Shown: positions 1 through 4,969 of the stretch, piece by piece | How positions within the stretch are numbered: the first letter of the stretch is position 1 | How the letters are laid out: each line of letters begins with the position of its first letter | Origin: an uncultured Prochlorococcus sp. | GTDB taxonomy: Bacteria > Cyanobacteriota > Cyanobacteriia > PCC-6307 > Cyanobiaceae | Direction of reading: 5' to 3' | Assembly: GCA_902572675.1 (NCBI GenBank) | Contig: CACGGY010000056.1 | Span: forward strand, 1-5,664 | DNA length: 5,664 nucleotides | Made by a program: the position numbers and the translations under genes | The notes under the pieces: model-generated | Database searches by the model: none | Told to the model about the DNA's origin: nothing | What the model saw: the letters and a program-made list of their open reading frames with translations, nothing else

Positions 1-551
1 AGCCTTTCAACTTCCTCAAAACCCTCTTTAGCTGAATTTATTGCAAGTTCCTCGCTAACTTTTTCTTCTGATATTAATTTTGCGGATATTTTTTTTAAAA
101 GAGTTTCTTTCTTTTCTCTTAGTGAACTAACAATTTCTTCTTCAATGATAGATTTTATTGCTTTAGAAATTATTTTTTTATCATTTGCTTCCTCGAATGT
201 GCCCTGAACTAATTCTTGAATAAATAATCGATGAACCTCACTACTCCTTAGAAAGCTTTCTGTGGCATTAATAATTCCTTCAACAAGAGCTTCATCAGGT
301 TCAGAATCATTTTCTGCAAGCTTAAATTCCCAATCTAAATGTCTTCTTTGCCAGCCTGCTGAGTGGAGACTGGGCATGACTGTCTGTGAATAAGTATCAA
401 CTGACATTTCATAAATTCTCTCTGCTAATTTCTCGCACCAGTCTTTACCATGCTTTTCTAGGTTTTTCTGCATAGCTTGCCTTGGAACAGCATGTCCACC
501 ATGATGACTGTGACATACTCCATCAGGACATTCGATTGCTTTTATACTCAT
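1..551 (-). CDS. Conserved-looking hypothetical protein, 3' end cut by window edge
   Basis: An open frame of 183 codons runs leftward from an ATG at 551-549 with no stop before the window edge, so the C-terminus is missing. An in-frame TAG at 578-576 with no start codon in between fixes the ATG as the furthest possible start. I do not recognise the family. The N-terminus carries a dense Cys/His cluster: Cys8, Cys13, His14, His16, His17 and His20, within CPDGVCHSHHGGH. The middle (residues 45-76) is rich in aromatic and basic residues, with Trp67 and Trp74 around WQRRHLDWEF. From about residue 120 onward it is Lys/Glu-rich and probably helical, possibly coiled coil. There is no signal peptide or membrane segment, so it is probably cytosolic. 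It is divergent from the pnt operon. The Cys/His cluster suggests metal binding, but that is inference. The balanced codon pattern and unbroken length make it a real gene. Confidence 0.85.
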   Translation of the reverse strand, partial: MSIKAIECPDGVCHSHHGGHAVPRQAMQKNLEKHGKDWCEKLAERIYEMSVDTYSQTVMPSLHSAGWQRRHLDWEFKLAENDSEPDEALVEGIINATESFLRSSEVHRLFIQELVQGTFEEANDKKIISKAIKSIIEEEIVSSLREKKETLLKKISAKLISEEKVSEELAINSAKEGFEEVER

Positions 552-589
552 TAGATTATTAAGTACCTTTATATTCTAGATAGCTATTT

Positions 590-619
590 TTTATAAAAAA
601 GAAAATATATTTTTAACAA
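590..619 (-). promoter_or_regulatory. Candidate sigma-70-type promoter for the leftward hypothetical gene
   Basis: Read on the minus strand, TTGTTA (619-614) is followed after 18 bases by TATAAA (595-590), a fair match to the -35 and -10 consensus. Transcription would begin near 583 and leave a leader of about 30 bases before the ATG at 551. A weak AAAGG (570-566) lies 14 bases before the start, further than usual. The whole spacer is AT-rich, so chance matches are likely. Confidence 0.35.
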
Positions 620-632
620 AAATCCAAGACTT

Positions 633-660
633 TTGACTTTCTTCAATTTATATTTAGTAT
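633..660 (+). promoter_or_regulatory. Candidate sigma-70-type promoter for the pnt operon
   Basis: TTGACT (633-638) is a 5/6 match to the -35 consensus. TAGTAT (655-660) lies 16 bases downstream as a weaker -10. A better-looking TATATT at 649-654 sits too close to that -35. Transcription would start near 667, only about a dozen bases before the TTG start of pntAA, so the mRNA would be nearly leaderless. No convincing Shine-Dalgarno sequence is seen between 661 and 678. No operator dyad was recognised. Confidence 0.4.
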
Positions 661-678
661 GTTAAAAAAATAAATAAA

Positions 679-1809
679 TTGACAAAGATACTTATTCCTT
701 CCGAAACAAGCTCTGGTGAAAGGAGAGTTTCAGCTACACCAGAAGCGGTAAAGAAATTAAAAAGCCTTGGATGTGATGTTTATATTGAAAGTTCAGCAGG
801 AAAATTATCAGGATTTAGTGACTTATCATATGAAGAATCGGGCGGAACAATAATAAACAGCTCAGATCAAAAAATTTGGGGTGAAGCGGACTTAATATTT
901 TGTGTTCAAACTCCATCAGAGGATAATTTAACTAGGTTAAAGAAAGGCGCTGTTCTTCTTGGTCTTCTTAACCCATATGGCAATAAGGAGCTTCTTAGGA
1001 TTATAAATAGTACTAAGATTTCAGCTTTATCACTAGAGTTGCTTCCGAGGATTAGTAGAGCTCAATCTTCTGATGTTCTTTCTTCACAGGCCAATATTGC
1101 TGGATATAAAGCAGTTCTTTTGGCTGCAAGTGAGTTAGATAGATATTTTCCAATGCTTATGACTGCAGCAGGGACAGTCCAACCTGCCAAAGTAGTTGTT
1201 CTTGGTGGAGGAGTGGCAGGATTACAGGCAGTTGCGACAGCAAAAAGACTTGGAGCAATAGTATTCGTATCTGATATTAGACCTGCTGTTAAAGAACAAG
1301 TAGAGTCCCTCGGAGCTAGATTTATAGAACTTCCTGAAGTTCAGGAAAAGCCTGGAGAGGCAGGAGGTTATGCAAAAGCTGTAACACCCGAATTCCTCTC
1401 AAAACAGAAGGTAACTTTAACTAAATATTTATCTGAAGCTGATGTTGCTATATGTACTGCGCAAGTTCTAGGTAAAAAGGCCCCTGTGTTAATTGACGCT
1501 CCCATGATTGAAAAAATGAGGCCTGGAGCAGTAGTTATTGATTTAGCAGTTTCTCAGGGAGGCAACTGCGAAGGAACAAAATCAAATGAAACTATTATCA
1601 AAGATGGGGTAAAACTTATAGGTGCGGGCGAATTACCCTCTTCAGTTCCTTATGATGCAAGTTCACTTTATGCTAAGAACTTAACATCTTTGATTACACC
1701 ATTTATAAAAGATGGTGTAATTAAATTAGATAAAGAGGATGAACTCATTTCTGGATGTTTATTAAGCGATGAAGGAGTTGTTCTTCAAAATAAAGTTTTT
1801 GAAAATTGA
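679..1809 (+). CDS. pntAA: Proton-translocating NAD(P) transhydrogenase, alpha subunit part 1 (NAD(H)-binding domain I)
   Basis: This is the soluble domain I of Re/Si-specific transhydrogenase. It binds NADH and passes hydride to NADP+ held by PntB, driven by proton flow through the membrane domain. The 376 residues match the split-alpha form (as in Rhodospirillum rubrum) rather than the longer fused E. coli PntA. The N-terminal strand ILIPSE is followed by ERRVSATP, typical of the alanine dehydrogenase/PntA fold. The RQD loop at 123-135 (PRISRAQSSDVLS) carries Arg124, Gln129, Asp132 and Ser135, matching R. rubrum Arg127, Gln132, Asp135 and Ser138. The Rossmann motif is VLGGGVAGLQ (174-183), with Asp199 placed to bind the adenosine ribose. 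The start is TTG at 679: an in-frame TAG at 655-657 and no ATG or GTG between leave no better choice, and the first strand needs it. It is first in the operon, 12 bases before pntAB. A strong hairpin lies within its 3' end. Confidence 0.96.
   Translation: MTKILIPSETSSGERRVSATPEAVKKLKSLGCDVYIESSAGKLSGFSDLSYEESGGTIINSSDQKIWGEADLIFCVQTPSEDNLTRLKKGAVLLGLLNPYGNKELLRIINSTKISALSLELLPRISRAQSSDVLSSQANIAGYKAVLLAASELDRYFPMLMTAAGTVQPAKVVVLGGGVAGLQAVATAKRLGAIVFVSDIRPAVKEQVESLGARFIELPEVQEKPGEAGGYAKAVTPEFLSKQKVTLTKYLSEADVAICTAQVLGKKAPVLIDAPMIEKMRPGAVVIDLAVSQGGNCEGTKSNETIIKDGVKLIGAGELPSSVPYDASSLYAKNLTSLITPFIKDGVIKLDKEDELISGCLLSDEGVVLQNKVFEN
1689..1725 (+). other. Long hairpin inside the 3' end of pntAA
   Basis: The arms TTTGATTACACCATTT (1689-1704) and AGATGGTGTAATTAAA (1710-1725) pair over 16 positions, 14 Watson-Crick and 2 G-U, around the five-base loop ATAAA. 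The core of 10 pairs, ATTACACCAT with ATGGTGTAAT, is perfect. It lies in the codons for residues 338-349 of PntAA, about 85 bases before the stop. No T-run follows on either strand, so it does not look like an intrinsic terminator. A role in mRNA stability or in uneven expression of the pnt subunits is possible but unproven. The pairing is direct observation. Confidence 0.55.
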
Positions 1810-1811
1810 GG
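1808..1811 (+). promoter_or_regulatory. Ribosome binding site of pntAB, overlapping the pntAA stop
   Basis: GAGG overlaps the last two bases of the pntAA stop codon (TGA, 1807-1809) and lies 10 bases before the pntAB ATG at 1822. It is the clearest Shine-Dalgarno sequence in the operon and supports this start. The overlap with the upstream stop suggests coupled translation. Confidence 0.6.
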
Positions 1812-1821
1812 TTTTAAAATT

Positions 1822-2115
1822 ATGTCTTTTATAAGTCTTCTTTGGGTTCTTTTACTTGGTAGTTTATTAGGTCTCGAGTTAATTGGAAAAGTTCCTCCTA
1901 CTCTTCACACACCTCTAATGAGTGGAGCAAATGCAATTTCAGGAATAACAATGCTTGCAGCTTTGACTTTAATTGTTAAAGCAGAAGGTAACGTACCACT
2001 TTTAATTATTGGCTCAGTTTCTCTTGGATTTGCTCTTTTCAACGTTGTAGGAGGTTTCTTTGTAACTGATCGAATGCTCGCGATGTTTAGTCGTAAACCA
2101 TCAAATAAGAAGTAA
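1822..2115 (+). CDS. pntAB: NAD(P) transhydrogenase, alpha subunit part 2 (small membrane subunit)
   Basis: This supplies the alpha-derived part of membrane domain II, which together with the PntB helices forms the proton channel. In fused enzymes it is the C-terminal end of PntA. The 97 residues contain three predicted membrane helices at about 4-21, 36-53 and 58-79. The family signature LHTPLMSGANAISG (28-41) and the closing GGFFVTDRMLAMF (77-89) are clear, followed by a basic, soluble tail. His29 is the only histidine. Ser40 sits where, from memory, the Thermus thermophilus subunit has a channel histidine (His42). The ATG at 1822 is preceded by GAGG at good spacing. It lies 12 bases after pntAA and 8 bases before pntB, so the three genes form one transcription unit. 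In cyanobacteria the complex is reported to sit in the thylakoid membrane; that is family knowledge and cannot be seen here. Confidence 0.96.
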   Translation: MSFISLLWVLLLGSLLGLELIGKVPPTLHTPLMSGANAISGITMLAALTLIVKAEGNVPLLIIGSVSLGFALFNVVGGFFVTDRMLAMFSRKPSNKK

Positions 2116-2123
2116 TTTTTAAC

Positions 2124-3563
2124 ATGAATCTACCTGTAATCATTAAATTCGTTATTGACCTTCTAGCAGTACTTTTACTGGCGTTGGGAATAAAAGGATT
2201 GTCAAAAGTAAAATCAGCAAGAGATGCTAATAGATTAGCTGCATTTGCAATGTCGCTATCAGTAGTAGGATTACTTTCTTATTATTTAGGCACTTCTGGA
2301 ATTGCAATTCAATCTTGGATTTGGATAATAATTGGATCAATCTTAGGTAGTTTATTCGGAGCAATTCTTGCAAAAAAAGTACCTATGACCTCCATGCCTG
2401 AAACAGTGGCATTGTTCAATGGATGTGGAGGAATGTCATCACTTTTAGTGGCCTTAGGAGTAGCTATTTTTCCTATATCTGGTGGCCAAGAAAATTTTGA
2501 TTTCTTTAAGTCACTGATTAACGAAGTTTCAATATCTGTTTCTATATTTGTTGGTGCCATAACTTTCACAGGTTCAATTGTGGCGATGGCAAAGTTACAG
2601 GGTTGGTTGTCAACTCCAGGATGGACTCAGAGCAAAGTTAGACATTTTGTAAATATTGTTTTTGCAGTTGCTTCATTGATAGCCTTTTTTGATTTGATAA
2701 ACGGCAACACAAGTTCTATTTGGCTTTTAGTTATAGTTTCTTCTTTATTAGGTATTGGAGTTACTCTACCAATTGGTGGAGCTGATATGCCAGTCGTTAT
2801 ATCTTTATTAAATAGCTATTCAGGAATTGCAGCAGCAGCAGCAGGTTTCGTTGTAGATAGTCAGCTTTTGATAGTAGCAGGTGCAATGGTTGGAGCAGCA
2901 GGCCTAATACTTACTCAAGTAATGTGCAAGGGTATGAATAGATCATTGGTCTCAGTTCTTTTTGGAGGATCTTTATCCGCACAAAGTACAGCCTCTTCTG
3001 GTTCAGGAGAATATACAAATATAACTTCTTGCAGTGTTGAAGAATGTGCATTGACTTTAGAGGCAGCCAACAAGGTAATTATAGTTCCTGGTTATGGTCT
3101 AGCGGTAGCTCAAGCTCAACATACTTTAAGGGAAGTGACAAAAAAACTAGAGCAAAATGGTATTGAAGTTGTTTACGCAATTCATCCTGTAGCAGGGAGA
3201 ATGCCTGGACATATGAATGTACTTTTAGCAGAAGCAGATGTTCCTTACGAACAACTTAAAGAGATGGACGTTGTAAATCCTGATTTTCCAGCAACGGATG
3301 TTGTTTTAGTTTTAGGAGCAAATGATGTTGTTAATCCTCAAGCTAAAAATGATAGCTCTTCTCCTTTATATGGCATGCCAGTTCTTGATGTGCAGGAAGC
3401 AAGAACTGTATTTGTAATTAAACGTGGAATGAGTGCAGGTTACTCCGGAATAAAAAATGATTTATTTGATTTGCCAAATACCTCAATGGTCTTTGGGGAT
3501 GCAAAAAAGGTACTGAATGATTTGATTGGAGAATTAAAGGATCTTGGAGTTGGAGAGAAATAG
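2124..3563 (+). CDS. pntB: NAD(P) transhydrogenase, beta subunit (membrane domain II and NADP(H)-binding domain III)
   Basis: PntB provides most of the proton channel and the NADP(H) site that accepts hydride from PntAA. Residues 1-280 hold about nine membrane helices, including the conserved AKKVPMTSMPE (83-93), GAITFTG (144-150), GGADMPV (218-224, Asp221) and LLNSYSG (228-234, Asn230). A Ser/Gly/Thr-rich linker (about 283-305) leads to domain III. There, PGYGLAVAQAQ (322-332) is the dinucleotide fold, HPVAGRMPGHMNVLLAEA (354-371) is the invariant block, LGANDVVNP (397-405) carries Asp401, equivalent to E. coli Asp392, and KRGM (433-436) binds the 2'-phosphate of NADP. Its 479 residues are slightly longer than E. 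coli PntB (462). Asn99 replaces the E. coli proton-channel His91. The ATG at 2124 has only a weak upstream AAGAAG. The last 20 bases overlap the hydrolase gene. Confidence 0.97.
   Translation: MNLPVIIKFVIDLLAVLLLALGIKGLSKVKSARDANRLAAFAMSLSVVGLLSYYLGTSGIAIQSWIWIIIGSILGSLFGAILAKKVPMTSMPETVALFNGCGGMSSLLVALGVAIFPISGGQENFDFFKSLINEVSISVSIFVGAITFTGSIVAMAKLQGWLSTPGWTQSKVRHFVNIVFAVASLIAFFDLINGNTSSIWLLVIVSSLLGIGVTLPIGGADMPVVISLLNSYSGIAAAAAGFVVDSQLLIVAGAMVGAAGLILTQVMCKGMNRSLVSVLFGGSLSAQSTASSGSGEYTNITSCSVEECALTLEAANKVIIVPGYGLAVAQAQHTLREVTKKLEQNGIEVVYAIHPVAGRMPGHMNVLLAEADVPYEQLKEMDVVNPDFPATDVVLVLGANDVVNPQAKNDSSSPLYGMPVLDVQEARTVFVIKRGMSAGYSGIKNDLFDLPNTSMVFGDAKKVLNDLIGELKDLGVGEK
3536..3552 (+). promoter_or_regulatory. 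Coupled translation start of the hydrolase inside pntB
   Basis: Two in-frame TTG codons lie at 3544-3546 and 3550-3552, within the last codons of pntB. AAAGG at 3536-3540 is 3 bases from the first and 9 bases from the second, so spacing favours the TTG at 3550. The longer form is annotated because the two differ by only two residues. An in-frame TAA at 3535-3537 rules out any start further upstream, and the next in-frame ATG is over 480 bases downstream. Confidence 0.5.
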
Positions 3564-4629
3564 TAGTATATCTTTTAGTTTTTCAGATTACGTAAAAAAT
3601 AGGCCATTTCGAGAAGTTTTACCTTGGATAGGTGGCGACTTACAAACTTTGAGAGATACTTTTGTTATTGATCTTGGTAAATCAAAAAAAAATAAAAAAA
3701 TATTCTTTCCGATTAATAAAATTCTTTCTAAAAAATTTGAATATGATTATCTTCTAGGGTTTTTAGAATTACCTGACAACTTAGACTCACTTAGGGGTTT
3801 TGTAATCGTTACTCATGGTTTAGGGGGTTCAACTAAACGGTTTGGTTTAAGAAGAATTTCTAGGAAATTAGCAAATAATGGTTTTGGAGTTCTTAAATTA
3901 AACTTGAGAGGATCTGGATCTGCGAGATATTTAGCTAAAGGAAATTATTGTGCTAGATGCTCCAGTGATGTTATTTCAGCAATTAATTATTTTAAAAAAT
4001 TCATTAATTTAGAGTTTAAAAATCTCATTAAGATGAATTATCTTCCAATTTACGGAGTTGGATTATCTTTAGGCGGAACAATTCTTTTAAATGCCTGCTT
4101 AGATTACGATGAAAACAAAGAAGAAAAACTTTTAGATGGCCTAGCCTGCGTGAGTAGCCCTTTAGATTTATCATCATGTAGTCTCTGTATTGAAAAATCT
4201 AGAAATTATATCTACCAAAAATGGTTACTTCATCGCTTAAAAAATCAGTTATGGGACGGATTTAATGATGAAGGCAAAATTCTTAATAATGAGAAATTAA
4301 GAAAAAAAATTAGAGCTTTAAAAAGTATAAGGGAATTTGATCAGAAATTTACAGCTCCAAGTTGGGGATTTGATTCTTTAGAAGATTATTATGTTAAAGC
4401 TTCTCCAATATTTAGAATCCAAAACTCAATAAAAAAATTACCTCAAATGCTTTTTATTCATGCCAAGGATGATCCTTGGGTTCCATACCATGCAACTTTG
4501 AATTTAAGAGGGAAATTTATTGATAAATTTACTATATTTATAACTGAAAAAGGAGGTCATAATGGTTTTCACTCTATTAATGGCTGCTGGTCAGACGAAG
4601 TAGTAAAGAATTGGTTTATTAATATCTAG
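3544..4629 (+). CDS. Alpha/beta-hydrolase, YheT-like (COG0429-type)
   Basis: This is a predicted serine hydrolase of the YheT/EMB8 type, whose physiological substrate is generally unknown; esterase activity is the family expectation. The N-terminal RPFREVLPWIGGDLQTL (20-36) is typical of this family. The oxyanion-region motif is THGLGG (90-95). The nucleophile elbow is GLSLGG (173-178) with Ser175. The acid is Asp309 or Asp310 in AKDDPW, and the base is His339 in KGGHNGF. The triad is therefore complete in order and spacing. There is no signal peptide or membrane helix, so it is probably cytosolic. The length of 361 is slightly above the usual 320-350. Two CxxC pairs occur, Cys136/Cys139 and Cys212/Cys215. 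It overlaps pntB by 20 bases and has a TTG start, so it is probably coupled to the pnt operon; no functional link to transhydrogenase is known to me. Its end overlaps the convergent ferredoxin gene by 11 bases. Confidence 0.9.
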   Translation: MELERNSSISFSFSDYVKNRPFREVLPWIGGDLQTLRDTFVIDLGKSKKNKKIFFPINKILSKKFEYDYLLGFLELPDNLDSLRGFVIVTHGLGGSTKRFGLRRISRKLANNGFGVLKLNLRGSGSARYLAKGNYCARCSSDVISAINYFKKFINLEFKNLIKMNYLPIYGVGLSLGGTILLNACLDYDENKEEKLLDGLACVSSPLDLSSCSLCIEKSRNYIYQKWLLHRLKNQLWDGFNDEGKILNNEKLRKKIRALKSIREFDQKFTAPSWGFDSLEDYYVKASPIFRIQNSIKKLPQMLFIHAKDDPWVPYHATLNLRGKFIDKFTIFITEKGGHNGFHSINGCWSDEVVKNWFINI

Positions 4630-4969
4630 GACTATTTGAAAATGGTGTTTTTTTAAAAATCCATTTTTCTATTGGCTTATCGTTAATAATATGTGAGGTA
4701 AAAATTTCTGAAATTTTTTCTGGAGAAACTTTCTCGTACCAAATACCATCAGGCCAAACAAGAAGAATTGGGCCGTTCTTACATATCCTTAAACAGTCAG
4801 CTTTTGATCTCAATATATGAACGTTTTTTGTACGGGGATCATTCTCAAATTTTTTTAAAGTCTTTTTCAGGCATTCCCATGTTTTTTGACCTTCATTGCC
4901 TTTAAAGCATTTCTGTTTTGTGGGTGTTGCGCATAGTAGAAGATGCTTTTTAATATTCACTTTATCCAA
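4619..4969 (-). CDS. Thioredoxin-like [2Fe-2S] ferredoxin domain protein
   Basis: This small soluble protein of 116 residues has the thioredoxin-like ferredoxin fold expected to hold a [2Fe-2S] cluster for electron transfer. The N-terminal strand HLLLCATPTKQKC holds Cys13 and Cys21; the second half has DCLRICKNGP with Cys59 and Cys63 (CxxxC), followed by the family block LVWPDGIWYEKVSPE (70-84). Cys33 is an extra cysteine. The first pair is separated by 7 residues, against about 12 in the classic Aquifex and Clostridium proteins. The TTG start at 4969 overlaps the dxr stop; a GTG at 4960 (codon 4) is an alternative, and there is no ATG before the conserved domain. It is the second gene of a dxr-ferredoxin operon. 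The end overlaps the convergent hydrolase gene by 11 bases. The electron partner is unknown; a link to the Fe-S enzymes of the MEP pathway is speculation from position alone. Confidence 0.85.
   Translation of the reverse strand: MDKVNIKKHLLLCATPTKQKCFKGNEGQKTWECLKKTLKKFENDPRTKNVHILRSKADCLRICKNGPILLVWPDGIWYEKVSPEKISEIFTSHIINDKPIEKWIFKKTPFSNSPRY
4638..4668 (+). terminator. Candidate terminator hairpin after the hydrolase gene
   Basis: AAAATGG (4639-4645) pairs with CCATTTT (4661-4667), with a flanking G-U pair. The intervening T-run and A-run can extend the stem. It begins nine bases after the hydrolase stop, where a terminator for the pnt-hydrolase operon is expected, and lies within the last codons of the opposing ferredoxin gene. 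The stem is AT-rich and the T-run is mostly in the stem rather than after it, so the call is weak. The only other nearby structure is this one; I saw no clear terminator for the ferredoxin-dxr transcript below 4619. Confidence 0.35.
4962..4969 (-). promoter_or_regulatory. Stop-start overlap of dxr and the ferredoxin gene
   Basis: On the minus strand the eight bases TTGGATAA hold both the TTG start of the ferredoxin gene and the TAA stop of dxr, in different frames. An AAGGG lies about 17 bases upstream of the TTG, further than an ideal Shine-Dalgarno sequence. Ribosomes ending dxr could re-initiate here, so coupled translation is likely. Confidence 0.5.

Noticed and set aside
659..673. A four-codon ATG frame just before pntAA, as a possible leader peptide
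   Set aside because: It is too short, has no ribosome binding site, and its ATG lies at the predicted promoter -10 region, so it would probably not be transcribed.
1808..1824. A frameshift that broke a single fused pntA into two parts
   Set aside because: The separate pntAA and pntAB arrangement, with its own stop, ribosome binding site and ATG, is the normal split form in many bacteria, and each product is full length for that form.
2309..2569. An 86-codon open frame on the minus strand
   Set aside because: It lies wholly inside pntB, whose protein sequence is strongly conserved on the other strand; the translated product resembles no family and has no ribosome binding site.
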